Source: Crambe crambe
Lineage: Eukaryota; Porifera; Demospongiae; Poecilosclerida; Crambeidae
Reading direction: 5' to 3'
Assembly: GCA_963924555.1 (NCBI GenBank)
Contig: OZ004582.1
Coordinates: 3,348,001-3,412,000, forward strand
Length of the DNA stretch: 64,000 nt
The notes beneath the pieces are model-generated. The model saw only the letters and a list, made by a program, of their open reading frames with translations, made no database searches and had not been told where the DNA came from. The stretch's first letter is position 1. Every line of letters begins with the position of its first letter. Positions 1 to 10,817 of this stretch are shown here, one piece after another. The translations under genes were made by a program, and so were the position numbers.

Positions 1-624
1 GGCGTACTGCTGACCCTGGTAGCTGGACCGAAGAACTGTAGGAGATTGACATTTTGTAGTCTTTTGGGCTCGTTAGAACTACTTGATGCCAAGCCGTGCT
101 TCATCTTGGCAAGTCCAAATGCACATGAACTAGCTATGACATTATAGACTATACGTACGTACGTACATCTGCCCCCAATGCCCCTCCCTCGTATCCGCCC
201 CTGGGGTGCAAAAATAAGTATACTGGGTGCAAAGGAACCCATTTGCACCACTACTGAGGACTGGCATTTGCAATAAAATTAATGGCCATTAGTGGGGGGG
301 AGGGGTTAATTTGAACCCCATATGATTGGATGATGGTTACTGTACCTGCTCAAGTTTAGATAAATCCTTAACAATCACTCCAAGGATAGAATTAGATTGC
401 TAGCAATTGGATTGATCGAAGAACAGAACGCTTATGAGGATGGATGTTTGCGATGGTAAAGTAGAACAAACCTGTCAGTGAACACACGATAATTAATCAA
501 TTTGTACCTTATTCTATAAAATAATTAATACCTAGCTTGTGAATCTTCCTTGCACTCCCCAAAAGATTGAATCTGCAGAGTGTTCAATTCAACTACCTGT
601 ATAATAACCTCAACATTTAGCTAC
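1..624. other. Non-coding stretch, no gene seen
   Basis: AT-rich sequence with a short (ACGT)n run near 153-170 and a G run near 293-303. No reading frame with protein-like composition or splice context was found on either strand. Confidence 0.5.
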
Positions 625-765
625 CTGTACAAAAATTGATGGCGTCCTTTCCAGGATATCTAAGATTGGGACATAATAAAATGCATCTATCTTTTCCACA
701 GCACGTCTCTTGCTGCCATAACCTTTCCAAGTATTCCGCTTTCCCAGCTCCATTTGAATAGGTTC
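625..765 (-). pseudogene. Exon-like piece of a Tnp2-like transposon-associated protein
   Basis: On the minus strand a 141-base open stretch (47 codons) lies between a TAG acceptor just above 765 and a GTAGCT donor just below 625. It reads through a basic segment into KIDAFYYVPILDILERTPS. The YVPIL(D/E)xLE pattern is what I associate with an animal multi-copy protein related to EnSpm-type Tnp2 transposases; fragments of the same broad group occur at 6245-6430 and 24615-24760. No neighbouring exon of the same protein was found, so it is probably a stranded fragment. Family assignment is by eye. Confidence 0.35.
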
Positions 766-1051
766 CTAGACAGTATCATATTGTAAAAAAGACTAAGCAC
801 ACTTACAATCAACTTGAAGTGTCTCTGTAGAATGACATCTGTCGATAGTGTGTATCCAAACCATCAAAAGGTCGGCAAAAGGGGGAAGAGGAATCAAACA
901 ACCCTGGAATTTTGAAGCTTGGCAAATACAAGTGCGGCAATCCTGTCCACACAAAATTCGGACACATCTACAATAAATATTATTATTTCTATACCAACCT
1001 GGCTGAATTTACTTTTAACTGCTCTAATCTACCAGGCTACGACCATCTTAC

Positions 1052-1905
1052 ATGTCCAGTTCCAAGGGTATTTGCCAATACAGGCCACTCAGTCACAATT
1101 TTACTAGCCACAACCTCCAGTTGACTTGTTGCAGTAGTTAAGGCACTTAGCTGCAACATCTTGCACTATAGCTCTACGAGTTGTTCCTGTAATTTTGCCT
1201 GATGAAAGTTCCGTCATTACTGTTTCGCTATACTGTTTGGGAATGGCAAATTTATCTTCCCATCCAGGAAGACGATCTGGAACACTCTGAATCATCTTAT
1301 GAACCTGAAAAAATACAAAGACTAATGTTAATTCAATTTAAAGATTGGCGCATGTACCTTTATTGCATCTGGCAGATGTCTTTTTTCTGTCACCATTTCA
1401 TCAAAGTCATATAAAATTAATTGATAAGATGGCTCAAGTGTATAACCAACTTACATTACTGGTAGATTCTCCTTCAATTATAGAGTTAGTGCCATCTTTA
1501 TCATTTTAATTACTCACTGATGCACTATCATCCTAAATCAATACAAACAATGTCTTAGTTGGTTAAGCAATGCTTGGCAAGTACTTGTATTAGTTGGAGA
1601 AAACATACCAAAAGATCTTTTTCACTTTCACACAATGGATATTTTGGACGTTTTGCTCAGCAAGAGTCAGCTCTTCGTTTGAAAATAGCAGCAGTTGGCA
1701 TAGTAGCATGTAATTGAGTATTAGTTTTACACCTCAGTTTTTATCTTTTCTTTTAATGTCTCCAGTCTCCTTCTATCCCCTACTGCTGTCATACCCAACT
1801 TCTTAATGTCTTCTCTGTCCAACTTCAAAAAAAACGGCTTATTTGCTTTAAAAACCTCAACAATATCGTCTTCAAAGTCATAATTTCTCAAATAGCGGCT
1901 CAAAG
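1052..1905 (-). pseudogene. SAM-domain gene, multi-exon, decayed
   Basis: Minus-strand exons can be chained. At 1733-1905 is a sterile alpha motif-like domain (LRNYDFEDDIVEVFKANK, then FFLKLDREDIKKLGM and GDRRRLETLKEKI), which normally mediates protein-protein interaction. Next come small exons near 1614-1675 (KRPKYPLCESEKDLL), 1521-1537 and 1451-1500, then 1358-1432 (SYQLILYDFDEMVTEKRHLP) ending at GTACATG, and 1052-1304 (QSVPDRLPGWEDKFAIPKQY) after a TTTTTTCAG acceptor and before GTAAGATGG. A frame change near 1130 inside the last exon, and stops in the 1614-1675 exon, suggest decay. The family is a multi-copy uncharacterised animal SAM protein; 9173-9983 looks like the C-terminal part of a relative. 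The SAM call is firm, the gene model is inference. Confidence 0.6.
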
Positions 1906-1920
1906 TACAAAATTCACTTA

Positions 1921-2155
1921 GCTAGCAATGAGTCCTGTATGCCCAATGTGTGTGCAGACTTTAGTGCACCGAAGTTTACTCTGAACAGCTACCAAACTCT
2001 GAAAGAAACATATACAGAGGAAGCATGAACTACTAAAAATCCAACAGCTCCAAACTGATGAAGATCCTGCTGAAGATGATCCAGGACCACAAAGTGTGAC
2101 ATCAAATATACTCGACGATGAGCACTGTTCAGGCACTTTCTCGCCCTTAGCGCCA
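1921..2155 (+). pseudogene. Possible degenerate C2H2 zinc-finger N-terminus
   Basis: The plus strand reads MSPVCPMCVQTLVH, then after a small frame disturbance LKKHIQRKHELLKIQ and an acidic stretch to a stop near 2144. A C-x2-C pair followed about 20 residues later by H-x4-H fits one C2H2 finger. The frame break and short length argue for a relic. It could equally be chance. Confidence 0.25.
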
Positions 2156-2619
2156 TGCTGATCATTTCTTGGAAGGTATCGTTCTAGCAGCATCTGACAA
2201 TCGTGCGCTGCTTTACTATTGTCGCTCCTCTTTTGCAAAGAACGCTCTCTTCGCTGCCAGCAAGATTAGCCAGCTGCATGTACCAAGCGCGCGCCCGCAG
2301 GAATGCGATGCTCATGTGAGATCAGATTACATCATTTTTATTTATTTTTTTAATGATGAAAAATTTTGCAGTCGGCGGATCCATGAAAGATGAAATCCAG
2401 TTGGTCTGGCCTAAAAACTGTCCACAAATTGGAGGAACATGTATAGAGAGATGATTGTTTAAAAGGTGATCAAAGCAATCAGATATCTTCAATTTTAACT
2501 TTGACCATAGGTTGGGGAGGCATCATAACTTGAGGGAGGGAGAGAAGGCCTGAGAAACCATTATTTAATGAACATCTTTTATCCAAAGGTTCAAGGCAGA
2601 GGGCTACTGGTTCGTGCAA

Positions 2620-3055
2620 CCAAGCCCTTGCTGCTGTTCGATCTATACGGGAGAGGCTAGGGCTAGGGTCAACTAGTGAAGTCGCAAGAGAACAGAGGTT
2701 AAACTTTTCTCCATAATGGGTCATCTAATAAAGCATCAGGGAAGAAATCCTGTAGCTGGACCACAAAATGTTTTTGCCTTAGCAACCGTGATTCTTTTAA
2801 AAGTTTCTTGTGGTCTCCAAGAAAGAGATGATTTAGTTCAGGCTGGCTTGGGAGAGAAGAAAGTTGTAATCCCAGAAAACTTTTCCGAAACTACAAGGGA
2901 TCGGTGGATTTGATTTGTTACCTAATGGTAAAGAATTGAACCACTTTCAACCACTGTATCCCAGTCACCAAAGTTATTAAAGTCAGTTCTTGGTAACGGT
3001 TGAATCTTTATCCATCCCATCCAAAGAAATATTGATCTGGATATCGAATTCCAAT
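2620..3055 (+). pseudogene. Fragment of HECT-associated multi-copy protein (AGLGEKKV family)
   Basis: Three pieces in different plus frames line up with one protein: SIRERLGLGSTSEVAREQRL near 2640-2700; FALATVILLK, then ERDDLVQAGLGEKKVVIPEN at 2716-2913; and GGFDLLPNGKEL followed by SVLGNG-like and IQRNIDLDIE-like remnants to about 3050. I recall this order (glycine-rich start, AGLGEK(K/R)V, GGFELL, K-V-L-x-N-A-K-x-YIRPLQ) from uncharacterised fish and cnidarian proteins that often carry a C-terminal HECT ubiquitin-ligase domain. No HECT domain is visible here. At least two frameshifts make it non-functional. Confidence 0.5.
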
Positions 3056-3280
3056 ATGGGATTTAAGAAAGCATGTTCGTGGCTGTAGATTTGAGAGGTA
3101 AAATGACCTGCTTCATAAGCTTTGTTGCTTATTATTATAGAATGAAATTTCAGCCAAACAGTCGTGTATATACAGGCCAGTGCGTGTTATATTGTCATCT
3201 TCTTCGGATGAGGTATACATTAATTTTAGTGAGGACAATTATAGTGTATTCAGTAGCTCCTTACAACTAGAATGATGTAT

Positions 3281-3487
3281 ACAAGTGAGTGCAAAAAATT
3301 TCTTCTAAATAAAAAGGTTAAGTAGGGATAGCCTAAAATCTAGCTGGGCTATATATATAGCTAGATAGCAGTTGTAAAAGTAGGGATTGTATTCATACGA
3401 GGTTGCAGTACATTATATAGCCCAGCTAGATTTTAGGCTATCCCTACTTAACCTTTTTATTTAGAAGAAATTTTTTGCACTCACTTG
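3281..3487. mobile_element. Palindromic MITE/foldback element, about 207 bp
   Basis: The left arm from 3281 (ACAAGTGAGTGCAAAAAATT) is repeated in inverse from about 3412 to 3487, giving arms of about 75 bp with very few differences around a roughly 55-base centre. It has no coding capacity. A third, single-arm copy lies at 20003-20085, and a longer element with the same outer ends lies at 20490-20929. This fits a non-autonomous inverted-repeat element. Confidence 0.8.
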
Positions 3488-3553
3488 TTTCTATCCTTTT
3501 TTCTTAGTTCTTGAAGTTGAATATTAGTTTATGTATGTATAAAAGAATTGACA

Positions 3554-3790
3554 CTGTAATTCAGCAAGGAGTGACTGGAACATCACGTGGCTCCGCCCAT
3601 AACCCCGCCCCCTAACGACATACGCTTCAAAATGGCGTTGAAAGATTAGCTAGTGTTCCGAGTGCTCGAATAGTGAAGTAGAGCCTTAGTCAAAACTAAT
3701 ACCAAAAGATCAGCCTCTAGGTGCCGCTCTAACAGATGGCCAAAGCTGAATTTTGATGACTATAGCCAGTAAGCCGGTACGTCGATCTTA
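3554..3790 (+). repeat. Dispersed GC-box-containing repeat, copy 1
   Basis: It contains an E-box-like CACGTG, the inverted GC box GGCTCCGCCCATAACCCCGCC and AAAATGGCG. It matches 19468-19740 in inverse orientation over about 235 bases with scattered substitutions. The motif content is promoter-like, but no downstream ORF is attached to either copy. Confidence 0.7.
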
Positions 3791-4761
3791 TTATTATTAT
3801 TATTATCCTGATTATTATAAAGAAAAAGAACAAAAGTCAATTTTAGACATCGTTTTTTTCTCATGTTAGCGAATGAATTTTTGGTTTTTGAACATTCTCC
3901 TCTCTTCTTTGTAGATGTAATAATTCACTGTAGCCTTCTGAGAACCTGTAGAGTAAGGGTAGAAGAGAAAGAAGAGTTTTTAGTTTATACAGTCTTATGA
4001 CCTTTGACCCGCCATCCCTACTTAGAGAGTGCTAGCGCACTCTCTGATATATTTTTATTTATCATAATGGGCAATATCCAATAGTGATCAACCATCTCCA
4101 GTCATAGCTCCCAGGACTCTCGGAGACATAGTGAAGAAGTTATCACAAAGTATTTCAGACAAGGAGGTTGTCCTTCCAGTGCGAAGGGATCACATACTTG
4201 ATATGCACTACTTAGTGTCAAGCGCAAGAGCTTCCCATATAGTCATTTTTTGAAGGTTCAAGTGCTGGCTTGTACTTCCACTTTCCTATTAATATTTGAA
4301 TACCTACTTAGGTTTCTTTCATTGGGGAGGCTGCTCAGGATGGTGGAGGGCCTAGAAGGGAATTTAGGAGCCTACTTTCAAAGGAAATTAAAAATTCCCT
4401 TTTTGAAGGTGTGGTGGACAATTGCTGTGTATTGAGGCATGATGCAGTGGGAACTACTGATTAATAAATTTTTGAAACATTGATATCACAGGCCAGGAAA
4501 TTTTTCTTTGTGGGTAATCTCATGGCAATGGGATTTGTTCAAGGCTGCAGTGGTTTTCCCCTCCAGTATAATGAATATTTATGTAGAAAAGACATCTCTA
4601 CTATCTGTGTGATATAGCTACGTAGTTATTCTAATTTCCCATTGATTTGGAGCTTACCATCCACAATGTGATTATTTCAAGAGTGCCCACTGATAAATGC
4701 ACATCCAACAGTTAGTCTAAGTGATGGGTTCTAATTTTTAGATTGAAGAAGCAGCAAATGA
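3791..4761. other. Non-coding stretch with one short palindrome
   Basis: A TTA microsatellite near 3787-3808 and a palindrome at 4024-4045 (AGAGAGTGC and GCACTCTCT arms). No convincing coding frame; the short plus ORF at 4250-4435 has no recognisable features. Confidence 0.4.
4024..4045. repeat. AGAGAGTGC palindrome, copy 1
   Basis: A 9-base arm AGAGAGTGC and its complement GCACTCTCT around a 4-base centre. Closely related palindromes occur at 26047-26068 and 30189-30210. It may be the end or subterminal hairpin of a mobile element. Confidence 0.6.
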
Positions 4762-5345
4762 TGGAGACCTTCAGAAGATTTTATTAGTAGAAGCTAGGAG
4801 ATACACAGATAATCTTGAATACCCATCTATTCCACCATGGATAACGATATGCCACCTTATGATAGCCATCTATGTGCCATAAACTGTTAGGCATACAAAC
4901 ATTGTAGCATCTCCGATGAAGAACCCATCTAAATCTTGTTTGTACTCCCTGACTCAGGAACGCTGAATCCGTATCCCCATTCCCCTTAAGAATCCAGCTA
5001 AAGATCTCCCTCCTGATTCCGGGTGAGAATTCACGAACTGACTGGTAATGGCATCTAACTCTGCATCATCCATCTCTGTAGTTGGCTTCCTCTTGCAAAC
5101 CGTATTGAATTATCCTTCTTCTGACTGTTTTCAATAAGTTAGCTATGTCTCGGGTTGAAAAAATAGTGCTACGAATTGCTCTTCACTAACTTGAATTCGA
5201 GGACGTCCCCTAATGTGACTACAATAATTTGTCAATAATGAGATGTATATCTCGAACTAAATCCACAATGGCCTCTACAAGTATGTCCATCTGGTTGAAG
5301 TAGCTCTTCAACTAAAGCTCTGCTTGCACTAGCAAACCATCAATA
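4762..5345 (-). pseudogene. Integrase-core-like protein, decayed
   Basis: On the minus strand, frame-interrupted segments read ASASRALVEELLQPDGHTCR, GRPRIQVSEEQF, a helix-turn-helix-like [55 protein letters not shown] and [20 protein letters not shown]. The last two resemble the first catalytic block of a retroviral-type integrase core in a family of uncharacterised animal proteins (LWHIDGxHKLIRW, IHGxIDGYSR). Several stops and frameshifts interrupt it, and the rest of the catalytic core was not found below 4762. Confidence 0.65.
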
Positions 5346-6244
5346 TTCATTTCTATTGATAATAATTCCATATGACAAATCAACTACTGTAGCTGCTGTA
5401 GTAAAACCTATTATTCACACAAGAAAGCCAAAAAACTATGAAGACATACACAACCCGAATTAGATCATTTGCCCTGAAATCATGCAATCATTTTGACTTT
5501 CTTTTTTTTTTCTCTCTAATAATTTTCTGTACAATATTCTGGTAAATATAGACAGCCATAATAAATTTAATCTACCACACCTTTTTTCATAGTACAAGTT
5601 TTCAAACTTGAATTTGTCAACTATAAATTGATAATGATAATCACGTACCTTCATCTGTATTACTAATAATGGATAGCATCCTTGTAATCACATCTTCTAC
5701 TTCCACCACGAAATCTATAATACTCAGTAATCACATGCTGATCACATGATGTCAACGGTGATATCCTGCGCATGCGCAATGCCTAGCGCGGGCGGGCCGG
5801 GCAAGCTAATCAGATGATTGATCGACAAAAATAGCTACAGAAGTGGTGGTCACTCTGCCAAGAACCACACGAGATGTTAGTGAGTTAATTTCATCTTCAC
5901 ATGCTCAAGAAAGTGTGCTAATCAAGCTTATCTTGTTAAAGTCATCCAGTCAGTATGGTTTCTTGCACGATAAGGCATGGCTCTACATGGAGATGGCTCA
6001 AAAGAGGAAAATAGCAACTTTATTGCTGGATTTCGAACCCTGTGCCCAACCAGGTGGACTGTTAACCAGGGTCTGTGGCATGTATGTACATTTTCTAGTG
6101 TTAAATAAAATTACTAATAAATTAATGTAATTTTGTGGTCAAGTTTAAGTCAGTCCAGTCCAGACACCCGTTGAAGTGAGGCTTGAAAGCCAGCTGAAAT
6201 AGTTGCATGCATGCATGTGATTATAATGTCTCTTAAAATTTCAG
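5346..6244. other. Gap with GC-rich spot and one unrecognised ORF
   Basis: 5760-5810 is GC-rich for this window (GCGCATGCGCAATG, then GCGCGGGCGGGCC). A 95-codon plus ORF at 5843-6130 follows it, with no recognisable domain. A minus ORF at 5460-5654 is lysine-rich and AT-driven. I make no functional call. Confidence 0.3.
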
Positions 6245-6430
6245 ATGTGGCATTTATTGAGTTGTTAGAGCACCATTTTAAACTTGCCGCTACAACTAAT
6301 TTGGGTGATATTTATGATGGTGAAGTTTATAAAGAACATTCTTCTATTTTCAGTAGTAAGCATAATTTATCGTTCATACTGAACTTTGATGGTGCACGTC
6401 ATCAATTGTGTATTAATGAACTGCCTCCAA
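6245..6430 (+). pseudogene. Fragment of a Tnp2-like transposon protein
   Basis: After an AAATTTCAG acceptor-like sequence the frame reads DVAFIELLEHHFK, TTNLGDIYDGEVYKEHSSIF, NLSFILNFDG and then INELPP. The order YDGxxYK - NLSxxxNxDG - (I/V)NELPP is typical of the conserved block upstream of the catalytic region in animal Tnp2/EnSpm-related proteins. The intervening SS-x-WP segment is missing, so it is internally deleted. It abuts the CAGTGGC terminus of the hAT relic at 6432. Confidence 0.55.
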
Positions 6431-6431
6431 T

Positions 6432-7476
6432 CAGTGGCATAGCCAGGATTTAAGGTACTTAATTATGTTTGAAAGAAAATCTGTTAGTTGCATGCGTCGT
6501 GGATGGTGCCTAGAAGTAAAAGTAAAGAATTCAATCGTTCTTGCCCTGTTGAAGATCTCCTATTATTTTTTATGTTGAAATGTCGGGATAACTTTTTACA
6601 TATCACTACTAATAGTGTCCTCAGTGACGATGGGACATCAGCCCATAGCATTTTCCATCTTCTCACTTCTTGATTGAAATATGCTGATCATCTTTGAAAC
6701 AATGGAACACAGTAGTATAGACTGACTCAGGAGCTTTGGCACCAAATGGAATCCTTTCATTGCATCTTGAGATAACTGACTAAACCTCTTCTCAAACTCC
6801 TGCTGCAAATGATCAAGAAAAGGAATAAAAATGGTTAGCTTTGACATTTTTTTTTCTTAGATCAGATATGATTTTTTTTCACCTTATCAATTTGAATGTA
6901 TGCATGTATCAAGTCCACTGTGGAACCCTGTAATAGGACGCTCAAATGCCGGGTATAACCAAAGATGTAGAAATTAACTATAAATGCAGCAATAAAACTT
7001 GGTTTGGTAATGCTATGAAGAATCCCGTTAGCTTCTCTGATAGCCTTACTGTTCCAAATACCATCTTTATTACTTGAAATATCTTCTAGGCAATTGCACA
7101 GGTGTGAATACATGTCATAAAAATCTTCTAAAGTAGTATGTCTCTAGTCTCACACAGTTTTAAACTTGCTGTTTTTAAGAGGTTTTTGACCAGATTGCAT
7201 TGTGGGACTCAATAGTGGTTTAAAAATGCCTCTGACGTTTGGGAGAGTATTTAAAGAATAACCCCAATGAGATAAGAACATTTAGCATGACTTGATGTTT
7301 GCTGTTTTTGAAAGAACCAAATTAAGTTGGTGACTAGCACAATGGTAATAGATTGCTTGAGGGAAATCCTTCAGAATCTGGGCAGCACAACCTTTAAACT
7401 GACCAGCCATGTTGCCAGCTCCATCGTACATTTGGGCTCTGATAAAGTCAGGTAACAAGCCAAACTTATTTAACAA
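6432..7476 (-). mobile_element. hAT element relic (DUF4371/ZMYM1-like), minus strand
   Basis: In order on the minus strand: FIRAQMYDGAGNMAGQFKGC and YYHCASHQLNL (7282-7476, second catalytic aspartate block), AFIVNFYIFGYTRHL and LLQGSTVDLIHAY (6862-7113), IFIPFLDHLQQEFEKRFSQL (6638-6847), and the dimerisation-domain end SSTGQERLNSLLLL (6484-6666). These match the better preserved plus-strand copy at 43941-45962 segment by segment. At 6432 the terminus CAGTGGCATAGCCAGGATTT resembles the CAGTGGCAGATCCAGGATTT end of that copy. The N-terminal zinc-finger part and left terminus were not found, and frameshifts separate all segments. Confidence 0.75.
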
Positions 7477-7649
7477 TTGAATAATTTTTTAACTTATACT
7501 CTTACCTGTAATTGAGTCACAGTTGTCAAACTCAAGTAATCTCTCAACTGGTTTTCTATCCTGATAATGATGCCCAATTTGAAACATCTGTCACTTCATC
7601 TGCATCCACCAATGCAACTAAGAAGTTCATTCTGGGTGGTTTTGGATAT

Positions 7650-7698
7650 AAAAAAAAGAGCATAAGACAGATAGCTAGCTATCTTATGCTTTTTTTTG
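7650..7698. repeat. A/T-flanked palindrome around TAGCTAGCTA
   Basis: A run of A, GCATAAGA, then TAGCTAGCTA, TCTTATGC and a run of T form a hairpin-capable palindrome with one small bulge. No gene is attached. It may be a short inverted-repeat relic. Confidence 0.5.
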
Positions 7699-8436
7699 TT
7701 AACCCCACCAACTTGTAGCTATGTTATACAAGAGTTTGTAGCTAATATAATATAGCTATATAGAGTCTCCTGGACAGAGCTGTCATATTTTGTCTGAGCA
7801 AAATATAACTGCTTAGCTATAACTGTCCATGCCCCATGGATACGATACTTAGCGTAGCCTACCGATTAACGACCAGAAGTTAAATAGGTAATAAATGATT
7901 TCACACTTGACGTAGTTGATTCAGCATAGCAAAATTTCTATCCAATTGTGAGAAAAATAATTCATATGAAATTATCTTTCCTATGGTTGTTGTTTGAGAC
8001 TTTGACGACCATCGGTGAGGGAGATATGGTATGAGGAATTCGACCACTCGTTGAAAATCATAATATCAATCATCATCTGTTCCATTCTTTCTTTCAGTTT
8101 TGCTCCACTACATGTTAGGCCCCTTAAAAAGATACTGTTATATAAAATACATCATCATAAAAAATTATATAAAAAATGAACGAAGCATAAACCGCTTCAC
8201 AATTTAACGGTGGAATGGAACTGCTGCAGAAGCTCTCCTTTTCGCTGGATTCAGGTGATACTTCTCAGACACAGTCTTCATTGGTCTGTGTTACATATTT
8301 TACAGAATCAAGTCATAATCTATCCATACAGTCCTCACTAAACAAGCACCAAATTCGACTCTAAGTCGATAGCTTTTGTAGCTTTGAGCGATCTTCTGGA
8401 GCCAATGGCAATGGGTAACGTGAGCTAGTAACTTAC
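7699..8436. other. Non-coding stretch
   Basis: No protein-like frame or recognised repeat was found, apart from a minus-strand phrase near 8195-8260 (HLNPAKRRASAAVPFH) that could be a scrap of an exon. Confidence 0.3.
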
Positions 8437-8518
8437 TTTCATACTGCAGTCGATAAATACTTGCTGTTGAAGTCTCTAGAGCTTCAAGTTTTCCCCATAT
8501 ATTCTTCAATGCAGCCAT
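8437..8518 (-). CDS. Candidate 5-prime exon, unknown gene
   Basis: An ATG at 8518 opens MAALKNIWGKLEALETSTAS and continues to a strong donor (AAA then GTAAGT) below 8437, 27 codons in. Upstream sequence is non-coding, consistent with a first coding exon. I could not place a second exon. Function unknown. Confidence 0.3.
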
Positions 8519-8579
8519 TTCTTAGACTCAGTTTACGTTTGTTTACTACCGCAGACTCTCCGTATACTACACTACAAAA

Positions 8580-9150
8580 ACAAATGGGTAGAAGTAACCC
8601 TTTTTTTTGGGTTAAAACGTCTGCAACTCAGGCAACCCATCGTGTTGGTAGCATTACCCCACATAATGGACTGGTCAAGATGACCTATTTTAAATGATGG
8701 TAGTAACAACTAACTGGAAAAAAATCGTTTTGACTAGACTCCAAGGTTATTTTAACCCATTGACTTATTTTTAGTATAACTGACCAATAACATTATAATT
8801 CCATTAAAAAAAGTATTAATGACTGATGTAAATAACTTGATATAACTAACAAAATGCTTTGACTGCATGGACAAGGTAAGTTCAACCCATTCGCATATAG
8901 TTATAACTAACCAATGAAACATTATTTTAATGATCGATTTCATGGTTGATTTAACTCTGAAGTGAGTCTTTTAACTTATCTACTGGTGTTGTTATAATCA
9001 TTGGGTGGTCAGACTTCCAGGATTTGGGTTATTTCAGCATCTACATAGTAGCTAGCTATTCTATCTAAATGGTCAAGAAAACTTTGACTCCAGTAAAATA
9101 CCATATCTCCTAGGTTATTTCAACTATAATTATTTCAAACCAGAAAGAAC
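8580..9150. repeat. Diverged array of TGGGTTA/TAACCCA motifs
   Basis: Short phrases such as GGTTATTTTAACCCATTGACT, TAACTGACCAATAACATT and TAACTAACCAATGAAACATT recur every 30-90 bases through this AT-rich stretch. It looks like an old, diverged tandem or subterminal repeat. No coding frame is convincing. Confidence 0.4.
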
Positions 9151-9172
9151 CATGAATATTGTAGTATTATTA

Positions 9173-9983
9173 TTACAAAAACTTAGTCAGAAATATTACA
9201 TAAGATACTACAGCTAGGTAGCTAGCTGATTTCTTGTTCAAATCAGGTTGTGCTAAAATATAGTCTTGTAAAAAGTTAAATACATTTTTTGCAGGTGTAG
9301 GATATTCCAAATTGAAGCAATAATAAGCTGCAACAGTGAAGAATATTGCTAACTTGATTGTGGCAACTTTGAAAAGTATTGACTTTTCACAAATAATCAA
9401 ATACTGAGTTTCCTCCTCCCCAATGAGTGCAGCAATCCTTGGTTGTGTCAGTGGCTTGCTGCATACGATTTCTACAATAAGCACCATACCATACTGATGT
9501 AAGAGATTTGGTATGAATGTCATTAAAGCAGTGTTGTCATGAGGAATTGAGCATGCTTCTGAATTGTTATGCTGGAGGTGTCCAACATAATTTTTAAAGG
9601 AGGAGCAACTGATACACTTTATAGCATAATTTACCTCATATTCCTCATACACATAGCAGAGCGATTGTTTTCCTTTTCCTAGGCACTCGCAAAGCACTTT
9701 CAAGGAAGTTAGGTGTTTAGAAGTTTCATCTAATTCAACAATAAAAAATTAGGGTTAAAGAAATTGTTTGTATAATAAAAATTGGTACATGCATACATCA
9801 CACAAGAATACAGCACACACTTCACTTACCATCTCTATCCAGATCAACTAGCTTACTGGAAACACCTTTTTTGCTACTCTTTTCTGCATAAAGTAGTATC
9901 GCTTCAACATATTTTGACCACTGTGTTAAGAAGTGTGATTTAAATGAAGGTCGTTCGAATATTAACCCCATTTCTTGCTCTAC
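9173..9983 (-). CDS. C-terminal two-exon piece of SAM-family-like gene
   Basis: Exon A (9830-9983) follows a TTTAATATAG acceptor, reads VEQEMGLIFERPSFKSHFLT and KYVEAILLYAEKSSKKGVSS, and ends at GATG before GTAAGTG. Exon B (9173-9729) follows a TTGAATTAG acceptor and stays open for 185 codons to a stop at 9173-9175, including ALIGEEETQYLIICEKSIL and YCFNLEYPTPAKNVFNFLQD. The latter resembles the LNLxYPxxxxxTFxxxQ tail of a multi-copy uncharacterised animal protein family; upstream parts of that family resemble the pieces at 1052-1905. The clean splice sites and open frames make it one of the better preserved genes here. The 5-prime part beyond 9983 is missing, probably cut by the hAT relic starting near 10.1 kb. 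Molecular function is unknown. Confidence 0.65.
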
Positions 9984-10104
9984 CTATATTAAAATTATTA
10001 CATAAATGAATAATTAATTATTAATAGCCCGGCATGGGCACTTATAATAGCATGTCCACTTTTTTCCCGGTCCGGGTCCGACAGTCTCCTCGATAGTTCC
10101 AGGG

Positions 10105-10817
10105 ATGATGACTGATCCTCCTATTTCTAAGCGTCCAGCTCTAGAACCCACTGATCACTGTAATGACAGTTTCCCAAAAGGTGAGAAAGGCCGCACCTTC
10201 ATTTCCCCTGGCTTGTCTATAGCAAGCAGGAGATTGGTGGTTATTGCCTGCCTGGATACCAAGGATTGTCAGCCGTCCTTTGATAAAGTTCAACAAAGCT
10301 TTAGAAATGCTCCGTAAGCATGCTGAAAAAGACCATCATAAATCAACAGCCTACTAGCATCCAGAGTAGGCTTAATCGAACTTTGGCAGAGAAAGTAGCT
10401 ATCAATCGTCAGAAACTTGGCTCAATCATGAAGACGATAGTCCTATGTGGTACACAGGACATAGCTCTATGAGGTCACTGTGATAGTGTGAATTTAGAGA
10501 GAGACATTTCAGGTTCTGACAATCATGGCAACTTTTTAGCTCTGTTACAGTTCAGAATTGAAGCAGGTGATACAATCCTTGGTGAACACCTCAGTACAGC
10601 TGCCCGTAATGCCACTTACATTCCAACACCGTCCAGAATCAAATTATCCTATTAAGTGGTATGCAGTTGAGTATTGTGCTGAGATATGTTGACTGTGATA
10701 GTCTGGAAGATTTGGTGGCTTTTACTGAGTGCGATACTGGAATCTCGGGCCAGAACCTTGCAGACAAGATTATGAGTTCTCTTGAAGGATTAGGGCTAGA
10801 TCTCTTGCCAGCATAAC
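10105..10817 (+). pseudogene. hAT (DUF4371) transposase relic, N-terminal half
   Basis: The plus strand reads SRLNRTLAEKVAINRQKLGS, VNLERDISGSDNHGNFLALL, QFRIEAGDTILGEHLSTAA, then CDSLEDLVAFTECDTGISGQ and SSLEGLGLDLL. GNFLALL-(Q)FRIEAGD is the DUF4371 signature of ZMYM1-like hAT transposases. Stops and small shifts occur. The protein breaks off just before the catalytic YDGAGNMAG block, which resumes in degraded form at 14225-14527, so the DDE_3 element probably inserted here. Confidence 0.7.

Noticed and set aside
919-1124. Two overlapping plus-strand ORFs
   Set aside because: They lie opposite the better supported minus-strand exon at 1052-1304 or in plain non-coding sequence and have no recognisable features.
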